From assembly GCF_030674635.1 (NCBI RefSeq), contig NZ_CP089978.1, forward strand, positions 744,001 to 808,000: a stretch of 64,000 nt of DNA. The letters are read 5' to 3'. The stretch is from Moraxella sp. ZY210820. Its GTDB lineage: Bacteria; Pseudomonadota; Gammaproteobacteria; Pseudomonadales; Moraxellaceae. The position numbers and the translations under genes were made by a program. Positions within the stretch are counted from its first letter, which is position 1. The number at the start of each line of letters is the position of its first letter. Shown piece after piece: positions 56,453 to 64,000 of this stretch. Under the pieces are notes generated by a model. The model worked only from the letters and a program-made list of their open reading frames with translations, was not told where the DNA came from and did no database searches.

Positions 56453-58051
56453 TTAACCACCGAATTGGTTCATTGTGTTTTTGCTCGCATCACCAGCTTT
56501 CAACGCATTTTCACCAGAGAAGATTTCTTTGTGATCATCACCGATGTCTGAACCAGCCATTGCTTGGTGTTTCACACAAGCGATACCGCCACGAATTTCT
56601 TTACGTTGTACACCAGCAACATAAGCTAACATACCTTCATCACCGAAGTAACCCTTAGCAAGTTCGTGAGTAGAAAGTGCTGCAGTGTGGTAAGTAGGTA
56701 ATGTGATGAGATGATGGAATACACCTGCTTCACGTGCTGCATCAGCTTGGAATGTACGGATTTTTTCGTCTGCATCACGAGCTAATTCGCTGTCATCGTA
56801 TTTAGCATCCATCAACTTCGCACGGTCATAACCAGATACATCTTTACCTTCAGCTACCCAACGATCGTATGCTTGCTGACGGAAGTTGATTGTCCAGTTA
56901 AATGATGGAGAGTTGTTATAAACTAACTTCGCATCTGGAACTTGTTTCTTGATGTCGTTTACGAAACTTGCGATACCAGCAACATCTGGAGTTGGAGTTT
57001 CAATCCAAATCATGTCCGCACCGTTTTGTAATGAAGTTACACAGTCAAGAACTACACGCTCGTGTTGGGTACCTTCACGGAATTGGTATAAACCTGATGG
57101 TAAACGAGTTGGACGATGTAATTTACCATTACGTTTGATTAAGATTTCATCTTCTTTAGCTTCTGAAATGTCGATTTCAGTTGTTTCTAAGTAGCTGATA
57201 TATTTAGAAGCTAAATCGCCTGGTTCACGGCTTACAGGGATTTTTTGTGTTAAGTCTGCACCTTCAGAGTCAGTACGAGCAACGATTACACCTTCATCAA
57301 CACCTAATTCTAAGAATGCATAACGAACAGCATTGATTTTTGCTAAGAAGTCTTCATGTGGAACAGTTACTTTACCAGCTTGGTGACCACATTGTTTAGC
57401 ATCAGATACTTGGTTTTCGATTTGGATTGCACAAGCACCTGCTTCAATCATTTGCTTAGTTAAAAGATAAGTTGCTTCTTCGTTACCGAAACCAGCATCG
57501 ATGTCTGCAATGATTGGTACAACGTGAGTTTCAAAGTTGTCGATTTGAGCTTCGATTTCTTTTACTTTTGCTGTATCGCCAGCAGCTTCAGCTTTTTGCA
57601 TTGCACGGAATAAATCATTTAATTCTTTAGCATCAGCTTGACGTAAGAATGTGTAGATTTCTTCGATTAATTTTGGTACAGCAGTTTTTTCGTGCATTGA
57701 TTGGTCAGGAAGTGGACCGAATTCAGAACGTAATGCAGCAACCATCCAACCAGAAAGGTAGATATAACGCTTGTTTGTTGTACCGAAGTATTTTTTGTTG
57801 GCAATCATTTTTTGTTGAGCGATGAAACCATGCCAGCAACCTAAAGATTGAGTATATTTGCTGTTGTCTGCATCATATTCTGCCATGTCTTTACGCATAA
57901 TTGATGCGGTGTATTTAGCGATGTCTAAACCAGTGTGGAAACGGTTTTGTACGATCATACGAGCTGCATCTTCAGGGCGAATCGCATTCCAAGTACCGCC
58001 TAATTTTTCCTTCACTTTACGAACGTGTTCTAACGCTGATTGATAAGTCAT
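56453..58051 (-). CDS. aceA: Isocitrate lyase (large type)
   Basis: A 532-residue glyoxylate-shunt enzyme cleaving isocitrate into glyoxylate and succinate. The signature motif is SDAKQCGHQAG near residues 213-223 with the catalytic Cys (Gln replaces the second Lys of the KKCGH form). Mg-binding residues are in IIADIDAGFGNEE near 180, and EGVIVARTDSEG follows. It belongs to the about 530-aa class of Pseudomonas and Acinetobacter, not the 434-aa E. coli class. The ATG at 58051 has AAGGA upstream; an in-frame start 12 codons earlier is less likely. aceB/glcB is not in the window. Confidence 0.95.
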   Translation of the reverse strand: MTYQSALEHVRKVKEKLGGTWNAIRPEDAARMIVQNRFHTGLDIAKYTASIMRKDMAEYDADNSKYTQSLGCWHGFIAQQKMIANKKYFGTTNKRYIYLSGWMVAALRSEFGPLPDQSMHEKTAVPKLIEEIYTFLRQADAKELNDLFRAMQKAEAAGDTAKVKEIEAQIDNFETHVVPIIADIDAGFGNEEATYLLTKQMIEAGACAIQIENQVSDAKQCGHQAGKVTVPHEDFLAKINAVRYAFLELGVDEGVIVARTDSEGADLTQKIPVSREPGDLASKYISYLETTEIDISEAKEDEILIKRNGKLHRPTRLPSGLYQFREGTQHERVVLDCVTSLQNGADMIWIETPTPDVAGIASFVNDIKKQVPDAKLVYNNSPSFNWTINFRQQAYDRWVAEGKDVSGYDRAKLMDAKYDDSELARDADEKIRTFQADAAREAGVFHHLITLPTYHTAALSTHELAKGYFGDEGMLAYVAGVQRKEIRGGIACVKHQAMAGSDIGDDHKEIFSGENALKAGDASKNTMNQFGG

Positions 58052-58425
58052 GGGTTTTTCCTTTGATTTCACAAGGTTAATCATCAATAATATAGATTTA
58101 AATCATCAATTATGTTAATCATTAAAATCTATATCACACTCTATGTGCATAGAATAAAATTTTTTATCAAAATAATCTATCGCTTTTGCTTAATGCTCAA
58201 TATTTTTTAAATAAATATCAAATCAATAGTCATTATGTAAAATTATTCTTATGTTTATATTATTGAAATATATTATTTTTTATTTTGGTAAGATGAAGAA
58301 AACATCATAAAAACTGAAATTAGACTTTAGTCTATAGTGCTTATTTGCCTAAAAATTAGCGATATTGTGAACCAATATCGCTAGTTGATTATAGATATTC
58401 AGCTATTTATTTAGGCTATATTCAT
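58052..58425. other. 374-bp intergenic region upstream of aceA
   Basis: AT-rich, with no ORF. It must contain the aceA promoter (toward 58051) and the end of the giant minus-strand gene, with a hairpin at 58357-58383. I see no convincing regulator site. Confidence 0.5.
58357..58383 (-). terminator. Terminator hairpin after the giant SF1-like gene
   Basis: 11-bp perfect stem TAGCGATATTG with CAATATCGCTA around a 5-nt loop, then ATTTTT on the minus strand, about 40 bp past the stop at 58426. Confidence 0.72.
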
Positions 58426-61400
58426 TTAAAGCTGGATTTGTGAATAGACACCATAAGTTAGATAATGCAAATGAATACTATCATTAAATACTAAGATATT
58501 AAGCTGAATGCTCGGTAAGTGGTAAATATGTTGTTGCTGTTGATAAGCCCAATCACTTTTCACTTGACCGTTGGTTAAATTTAATGAGAACAATTCACCT
58601 GTTTTACTATTTTCAATATTTAAACGGCGATGACTGCGTGCAAGGAATACACGCAAGTCAAACTGAATAAATTCAATGGTTGATGTTTGTGGTACATAAG
58701 CATTTAAATTAGGAGCTTGCTGTGTAAAATAGTTAGAACTATTGTTTGTATTAACTGTTTCTGTAGCAAAGTTATCAAAAGATTGGTTGATTGTTGAATG
58801 TGCCAGCATTTGTTCATGATGTAATCGTTGTTGTTCTGTTTGCTGTTGAGTGATACGTTCGGTTTCTAAACGTTGTTGTTCTTCGGTTTGTTGTTTAGCA
58901 ATACGTTCAGCTTCTAAACGTTCATTTTCTAGGCGTTGTTGCTCGGCTTGTTGTTGTGCTAAGCGTTCAGCCTCTAAACGTTCTTTTTCAGCTTGTTGTT
59001 GTGCTAGGCGTTCAGCTTCTAAACGTTCTTTTTCAGCTTGTTGTTGTGCTAGGCATTCAGCCTCTAAACGCTCTTTTTCAGCTTGTTGTTGTGCTAAACG
59101 TTCAGCCTTTAAGCGTTCTTGTTCTACACGTTCACGTTCACGCAAAATTGCTTGTTCACGTTCAAGACGTTCTTTTTCGGCACGTTCTTGAGCTAGACGT
59201 TCTTCACGTTCAAGTTGTTGAATTTTGGCATTTTCTTGTGTTGTTAATGCTAAAATACTTTTGATAATTTCACTTGGTTGTTTTAAGATTGGTGGTTCAA
59301 TCGGTAATTGATGGAGATTAAAATTCTGTAATTGCTTTTTCAAGCGTTGTTCCATACGTTCAACCATTTCCATCAATTTTTCGTCATTGGATTGAAATAG
59401 TTTAATACGTTCCATGGTTACATATAAACGCTCTAAGAAAAATGGATAGAGATTTTCCTTGCTATCAGTTTCTGCAACCAACTGACCATATAGGAAGAAC
59501 GGGTCATATAAATTAGGGCTTTTTTCAACTAGGCAGGTTAAGGCACGCACTGCAGAGAAATTCGCTTTCCATATAATATGGTTAGAATTTGGATCTGGGT
59601 CAGGAGTTGAAAAAATATTGCGAATTAAATCAAATATTTGTTGAGCTAAATCATACTGTTGATATTGGTTGAGTTGTTCAGTCGATTGTACAATACCAAA
59701 ATGAGTATTTAAGTTTAATGCATATAGCATATCAAGCACTTCTTCGTGATATTGATGTTGTGCTGTAATACGTGATTTTTTAGAATTACGTACGACGACA
59801 TTTTGGAAATGTTTTGCTAAACGTTGCTGTAATGCATTTTCATCAGAAATTGGTAAATATAAATTTAATCGCTCAAGTATAGTATCCCATTGGCTATATA
59901 AACAGGCGTGTAAAGTTTTTAAGCGTTGGATTCTGCGAGTAAACATATCATTTTCTGGGTCGAGTTTACAGAAATTGAGTAAACGGTCAAGTACTTCTTG
60001 CGAGTCAATCGCAGGCAATAATTGTTCAAGGACAGGTAACAACTCCTGTTCATCTTGTAAATATTCTAAGATTTGTTGCCAATAAGATTCGTGTAATTGG
60101 TTTAAGTTCATGGCTAAAAGCTCCTGTATGATGAGTTTTTGATTTGCGATGCTAAATAGATAATTTAAACGTTGTTGAGTATCTTCAATCAACTGTAATT
60201 TAGCCCAATGATATTCTAACGGATATTGTACGATTTTACACTGTTTAAATGCGTGTTGCCAAATATCAATAGCAGTTTGATATTGTCCTGTATGGGCCGT
60301 TAAAAATGCCCATAAGTCAATATCATAAACTAAACCAGCATCAATCCATTGTGCGAAAGCGGATTGTAACTGTTGATATTGTTGTAGGGTATAAGGCTGT
60401 AATTCACTGAGTTGTTTAAACCAATGATGTTGAATTATTAACCAACTTTTTTGCCATAATTCTCCATTAATGAGATCTGCAATGACATGATTATTGATGT
60501 TATTTTGTGCAATTTGTGCAGTGTCTATCCATAATTCTTGGCATTGTTTTAGCCATTGACTAGAATAGTCTTTTTGTTCATATAATTCAATTGCAGTTAA
60601 ATGTACTTTTAAATGTGCAGGTACATAATGTTTATAAGATAGGAATGCTTTGAATGCCTCCATTATCCATTGTACATGAAATATATAATAACTATGTGTA
60701 TAGTTTGCATACTTTTTCCAATAAGTATCTAACTCATGATTATTAAAATAAAAGATAGCTTCATATTTTAAGCGTTGTTCAATGTCAAACTGATGTTGAT
60801 AATATAAAGCATGGGTAAAACTATAAAACTCTTCTGCATCATTTAGATTTGATTTTTTCAATAGTTGATGTAAATAGTCTTCAAAGATATAGAATGGTTC
60901 AGGTTTAGGCAATGTATGAACGGCAATAAAGTTTTGTACATCATGTGTATCGATTTTTCGTACTTGAATAGTTGGGTATTTAAAAAACTGTTGCCATGTG
61001 TCAAATGGTAAATTTGACATGATGTAAATACGACTAAGTCCTTGATTTAATGCAGTGCTTAAAACATGAAGTTGTCCATTTAAACGATAGCGTTGCTGTT
61101 CATCTAGTTTATGTAAATTAGCCAATTCATATTCTGCTAATTTTTCTGCTAAATATGGTTGTGTACGTTTAAGTTCATCAGTCTCTTGACGTGTCTGATT
61201 AATATATGAAATAACTTCTAAATCAAAACCTGCTAAAATAACTGCATCTTGCTTGGTTGGTAGATGTGAATATTGATGAACTAAAGGGACTTCCCGATAA
61301 GAGGAGATATTGCATAAATCTTGAAATGCACTTTTTTCTTGTAGTACAGTTTCTAGTGGATAGTAGGCATCATTGACAATGATCGGTACATGGTGTTGTT

Positions 61401-63369
61401 GTAAAAGTGGAATAAATTCTGCACTTTCAGATGAAACAATGACAATTTCAATTGGATTACCTAAATCATTCGTTGTGATTTTTTGCAAATCACGGCTAGA
61501 TAAACTTAAGTGATGATGATAAGTTTCTAATAATGATGGAATTGCACCATATAAATGAAATGCTAAATCATTAAGATGAGTAATTTCAATATCAGGCAAA
61601 GGATTATGGGCTTGTTCAGGTTCAAAATAATCAAAATTATTGACCATAATTAATTTTTTGAATGCATTAAGCAGGGCAGGTTGCCATTTGTAAATTCCAT
61701 CACAAAACTCATGAGTTTCCATGAAAATTAATGGAATATTATGTAGATGGTCTGCCATGCCTAATTTTAACCACATATTATGGTTTAATAATAAATCTAA
61801 AAAATTAGCAGAAAAACGCTGGCTATTATCTGCTAATAATACACTATAAAATGGTAATGCTAATTCATGTTCATCAATATAACTAATTAAATCTTGTTCG
61901 TCCCAAAGTGATTGTTTTGCTAAATTGGCATACCATGCTTTCCAAATTTTTTCATAAATAAATTGGAATGTTGTTTCAGAAATTGGTTGATGTTGTACGC
62001 TGGCTAAGTTATCGTCAAAAATATTTTGTTCTTTAATAATATATTGAATGACATACCATGCTAATTGAGCACAATCATAATCTGGATTTTTTTCAGGATT
62101 AAATTGTTTATGAAAGAGTTGATAGAAACGATGTTCATCAACAAAATTTTGTATAGAAAACTCTTTTTGTTGTTGCTCATTGAGTGCAGAACGTAGATAT
62201 TCGTGTGTACTTAAACAAGATTGTTGTAATAACTTATCTAATTGTTGTGTATTATAAGCTAATTTGAGTTCAGGTTGTTTGCTTAAACACAGTTGGACAT
62301 AATGCTTAATTTGCTGACGTAAACTCTCAACTTCATGTTTTTGGCATAATAATAAACATGGTAAACTTTGTTTAGGATTTTTCTTAAACAAAAAATGTAC
62401 ATATAATAAAGCAAGTAAGGTTGTTTTACCTGAATTTGCCGAGGCATTAATTACAAAAGGATAAGGGCTATAATTAAAACACAATTCTTTCAAACAATAT
62501 TGCTGAAATTCATTGAGTTCAAACGGTAAATGATGCTGTTGTGATAAAGTCCATAATTGTTCATCTAAGGCAAATTCCAATGGAATTTTACGTTGATATT
62601 GTGAAATAGCTGGATAATTTAGTGAAAGCTCATTCTGTTGTTCATGCTCGACACCTAAATAATAGGGTTTGCGTTGCATATTATAGGCAATTTTTTTCGG
62701 ATAGATAAAAGGATGAAATTTTTCTTTAGGCCCATGAATATCGTGCAACACAGGATAATAGTCCGTATCTTGTTCAAGTTGTAATTCACCAATTTCTGCA
62801 CGCTCAATAGCATAAAATAAAGTTTGATAATAATTTTTTAATTGGGTTGGTGATAATTTAGGAGCAATAGCGTATTGCCATTGTGTTGATTCATAATAAA
62901 ATTCTGGTGCAATTGCTGATAAATTTAAGCTATCGACACGATACTCGGAAAGTAATGGTAATAAATCAGAAGACAGTTGTGTGGCTTCGAAGTGTTGTGG
63001 TGATAAATTTTTGACAAACTCATCAAGGGCAGGTTCAACATCTCGTTGTTGATAAATAGCATCGAATTGTGGGCGTGAATTGATGTAGAGACTGTTATAG
63101 CTTTTATCCCCACGATGATAAATTTTTAAAAATACGACAATATCATAAATTTTATTTTGATATTCACGTCTGACCATTTTAATGAGTAAACGGTATTGAT
63201 AGCTAAATTTTTTCCTCATTAAGTAGGGAAATTCAAATAACTCAAATTTATTGAGATTTTGGTCTTTCTCAATGCGTTGTCTGACGGCATCTAATGCTTG
63301 TATTAAGCCAAATTTTTTTGCCTCTTGCTTACATTCTTCAGCAACAAAAGTATATAAAATATGTTTCAT
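58426..63369 (-). CDS. Giant protein with degenerate SF1-helicase-like core and tandem-repeat coiled coil
   Basis: A 1647-residue protein without signal peptide or membrane helix. A Walker A loop (VINASANSGKTTLLALLYVH) lies near residue 310. The order of later segments follows UvrD-type SF1 helicases, but key residues are lost. Where motif II should read DExQ there is PLIFMETHEFCD (near 550), and where motif VI should carry its Arg there is STALNQGLSRIYIMSN (near 775). The middle is a Trp/Tyr/Leu-rich helical region (about 850-1350) resembling TPR-like repeats. A coiled coil of 15-residue repeats (ERLAQQQAEKERLEA type) runs about 1385-1505, and the C terminus is a beta-rich domain. The start at 63369 has AGGA upstream and begins MKHILYTFVAEE. 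Function unknown; it stands alone between aceA and the phage-like gene. Confidence 0.7.
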   Translation of the reverse strand: MKHILYTFVAEECKQEAKKFGLIQALDAVRQRIEKDQNLNKFELFEFPYLMRKKFSYQYRLLIKMVRREYQNKIYDIVVFLKIYHRGDKSYNSLYINSRPQFDAIYQQRDVEPALDEFVKNLSPQHFEATQLSSDLLPLLSEYRVDSLNLSAIAPEFYYESTQWQYAIAPKLSPTQLKNYYQTLFYAIERAEIGELQLEQDTDYYPVLHDIHGPKEKFHPFIYPKKIAYNMQRKPYYLGVEHEQQNELSLNYPAISQYQRKIPLEFALDEQLWTLSQQHHLPFELNEFQQYCLKELCFNYSPYPFVINASANSGKTTLLALLYVHFLFKKNPKQSLPCLLLCQKHEVESLRQQIKHYVQLCLSKQPELKLAYNTQQLDKLLQQSCLSTHEYLRSALNEQQQKEFSIQNFVDEHRFYQLFHKQFNPEKNPDYDCAQLAWYVIQYIIKEQNIFDDNLASVQHQPISETTFQFIYEKIWKAWYANLAKQSLWDEQDLISYIDEHELALPFYSVLLADNSQRFSANFLDLLLNHNMWLKLGMADHLHNIPLIFMETHEFCDGIYKWQPALLNAFKKLIMVNNFDYFEPEQAHNPLPDIEITHLNDLAFHLYGAIPSLLETYHHHLSLSSRDLQKITTNDLGNPIEIVIVSSESAEFIPLLQQHHVPIIVNDAYYPLETVLQEKSAFQDLCNISSYREVPLVHQYSHLPTKQDAVILAGFDLEVISYINQTRQETDELKRTQPYLAEKLAEYELANLHKLDEQQRYRLNGQLHVLSTALNQGLSRIYIMSNLPFDTWQQFFKYPTIQVRKIDTHDVQNFIAVHTLPKPEPFYIFEDYLHQLLKKSNLNDAEEFYSFTHALYYQHQFDIEQRLKYEAIFYFNNHELDTYWKKYANYTHSYYIFHVQWIMEAFKAFLSYKHYVPAHLKVHLTAIELYEQKDYSSQWLKQCQELWIDTAQIAQNNINNHVIADLINGELWQKSWLIIQHHWFKQLSELQPYTLQQYQQLQSAFAQWIDAGLVYDIDLWAFLTAHTGQYQTAIDIWQHAFKQCKIVQYPLEYHWAKLQLIEDTQQRLNYLFSIANQKLIIQELLAMNLNQLHESYWQQILEYLQDEQELLPVLEQLLPAIDSQEVLDRLLNFCKLDPENDMFTRRIQRLKTLHACLYSQWDTILERLNLYLPISDENALQQRLAKHFQNVVVRNSKKSRITAQHQYHEEVLDMLYALNLNTHFGIVQSTEQLNQYQQYDLAQQIFDLIRNIFSTPDPDPNSNHIIWKANFSAVRALTCLVEKSPNLYDPFFLYGQLVAETDSKENLYPFFLERLYVTMERIKLFQSNDEKLMEMVERMEQRLKKQLQNFNLHQLPIEPPILKQPSEIIKSILALTTQENAKIQQLEREERLAQERAEKERLEREQAILRERERVEQERLKAERLAQQQAEKERLEAECLAQQQAEKERLEAERLAQQQAEKERLEAERLAQQQAEQQRLENERLEAERIAKQQTEEQQRLETERITQQQTEQQRLHHEQMLAHSTINQSFDNFATETVNTNNSSNYFTQQAPNLNAYVPQTSTIEFIQFDLRVFLARSHRRLNIENSKTGELFSLNLTNGQVKSDWAYQQQQHIYHLPSIQLNILVFNDSIHLHYLTYGVYSQIQL
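58920..59110 (-). repeat. 45-bp in-frame tandem repeats in the coiled-coil region
   Basis: About four near-identical 45-bp units encode 15-residue coiled-coil repeats (ERLEAERLAQQQAEK). Flanking units are more diverged. Near-identity at DNA level means copy number could change by slippage or recombination without shifting the frame. Confidence 0.85.
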
Positions 63370-63390
63370 CTGTTTAAGTCCTAACAGCAA

Positions 63391-63588
63391 TCAGTTGTTT
63401 GTTTATCAATATGTATCTGTTTAGAATAGTAGCATAAAATCACAATAGATAACAGATGATTTACAGTCTAATCTCAAAATATTGAGATAGGAATAATGAT
63501 TTTAAATTATACTCGTTTTAATAAGATAATTGACAATATTTTATGTTTAAAATATAATCATTCTCAATATTAATTTTAGAGATAGAGA
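63391..63588. other. Intergenic region with the promoter of the phage-like gene
   Basis: AT-rich boundary region between the giant gene and the secreted protein. It holds the promoter at 63530-63558 and an inverted repeat, TCTCAAAATATTGAGA (63472-63487). I saw no dif-like or tRNA-end attachment site. Confidence 0.5.
63530..63558 (+). promoter_or_regulatory. Consensus sigma-70 promoter with Fur-box-like overlap
   Basis: TTGACA, exactly 17 bp, TATAAT: a perfect consensus promoter, 31 bp upstream of the ATG. The -10 runs into TATAATCATTCTCAATATT, which resembles half of a Fur box. Confidence 0.8.
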
Positions 63589-64000
63589 ATGAAACTATTT
63601 CGTTTTATCATGAGTGGTTTACTGGCATTATGTCTAATTGTGATGCCAGTAGTGTCATCTGCCAATGCAGGTAGTACGACAGCCCCAACACCAGCAAAAA
63701 GTTTACCAACAGATTTTAAATTTCCACCTATTGGTGAAATAGCCAAGCGAATGGTCAGTCGAGCGAATGTGGTGAATTACGCAGTTGAAAGTTTACTAGG
63801 AGCGGTGGATTGGGTTTTAGATCCAGCTAATAATCAAGCAAAAATTAAATTTCCCACACCTACATCTGTCTGCCGTGGTTCATATTTACATTACAAATGG
63901 ATAGGTACAGCAGATTATGTTGCGGAAAGCTATTGTAAAGCGATAAATAGAAATCAAAGCAAACATATATTTGGAGAATGGAATAGAAGAGGTTCAACAA
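63589..64000 (+). CDS. Secreted protein resembling inovirus attachment/TspB proteins (N-terminal part)
   Basis: 137 residues are visible before the window edge. A signal peptide (LFRFIMSGLLALCLIVMPVV, likely cleavage after ANA) is followed by a Pro/Thr linker. Then comes a helical region with ANVVNYAVESLLGAVDWVLD and the phrase DWVLDPANNQAKIKF near residues 73-87. That phrase recalls the N-terminal part of filamentous-phage adsorption proteins and neisserial TspB-like proteins. A C-x-x-Y-x-x-K type region with Cys follows (SVCRGSYLHY and AESYCKAINR). The link is from memory of motif style, not a search, so the phage assignment is tentative. Its consensus promoter suggests strong transcription. 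Confidence 0.6.
   Translation, partial: MKLFRFIMSGLLALCLIVMPVVSSANAGSTTAPTPAKSLPTDFKFPPIGEIAKRMVSRANVVNYAVESLLGAVDWVLDPANNQAKIKFPTPTSVCRGSYLHYKWIGTADYVAESYCKAINRNQSKHIFGEWNRRGST

Noticed and set aside
58850..59264. Plus-strand ORFs rich in Ser, Arg, Cys or Leu, Val opposite the giant gene
   Set aside because: They are antisense readings of the 45-bp coiled-coil repeats, with no start signals.
63391..63588. dif-like attachment site for a filamentous phage
   Set aside because: No stretch resembles the XerC/XerD consensus halves; only a short inverted repeat at 63472-63487 is present.
1..64000. tRNA, rRNA, CRISPR arrays and insertion sequences
   Set aside because: None found on reading either strand; no CCA-ending cloverleaf, regularly spaced repeats or transposase motifs were seen.

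Overview
The window is a very AT-rich chromosomal segment of a gammaproteobacterium, almost certainly a member of the Moraxellaceae close to Acinetobacter. This rests on recognisable gene content: a Vfr/CRP next to a divergent OsmC gene, ThrH, a PA3496-type small acidic protein, two DcaP-type porins, a large (~530 aa) isocitrate lyase, YccS, and mutS close to an nlpD-like gene with no rpoS between them. Nearly all of it is housekeeping sequence. I saw no rRNA, tRNA, CRISPR array or insertion sequence.

Layout. 1-5.2 kb: 5' part of mutS, a 57-aa ORF, a secreted WG-repeat protein, an NlpD-like LysM/M23 lipoprotein and thrH. 5.2-9.1 kb: a fatty-acid type cluster (hotdog dehydratase, high-molecular-weight FabG, divergent thiolase) with the layout of the mycobacterial htdX-fabG4-fadA2 locus. 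9.1-11.7 kb: an SMC/RloC-like ATPase with a zinc-hook motif. 11.9-16.8 kb: prmC, a beta-hydroxyacid dehydrogenase, a YgfB/UPF0149 protein, the PA3496-type protein and rpoD. 16.9-22.9 kb: dnaX, a low-molecular-weight tyrosine phosphatase, murB, a DUF218 protein and a lipase-like hydrolase. 22.9-23.9 kb: a truncated MoxR ATPase and a DinJ/YafQ-type toxin-antitoxin pair. 24-32.3 kb: dapC, glnD, purT, osmC-like, vfr/crp and cysS. 32.4-34.5 kb: an unrecognised protein and a histone-deacetylase-family enzyme in one operon, preceded by six 7-bp tandem repeats. 34.5-41.1 kb: argF, a TetR regulator and a macA-macB-outer-membrane-factor efflux operon. 41.2-49.1 kb: a DUF4124 protein, yccS, a nitroreductase, two tandem DcaP-like porins and gltS. 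49.5-58.1 kb: pckG, a lipoprotein, pabB, an RluA-family synthase, an HcaT-like transporter, an OmpA-like lipoprotein and aceA. 58.4-63.4 kb: a giant protein with a decayed SF1-helicase-like core and a tandem-repeat coiled coil. From 63.5 kb: a strong promoter and the start of a secreted protein that resembles filamentous-phage attachment/TspB proteins.

Metabolically, aceA (glyoxylate shunt), pckG (gluconeogenesis), gltS, the DcaP porins and the acyl-chain cluster fit an organism living on organic acids, amino acids and lipids rather than sugars. glnD and Vfr provide nitrogen and cAMP signalling.

The least explained items are the repeat-controlled 323-aa/HDAC operon, the giant degenerate helicase-like protein, the RloC-like ATPase, the phage-like edge at 63.5 kb, a family of bipartite palindromic intergenic repeats, and gltS, which lacks any ATG, GTG or TTG at its homology-predicted start.
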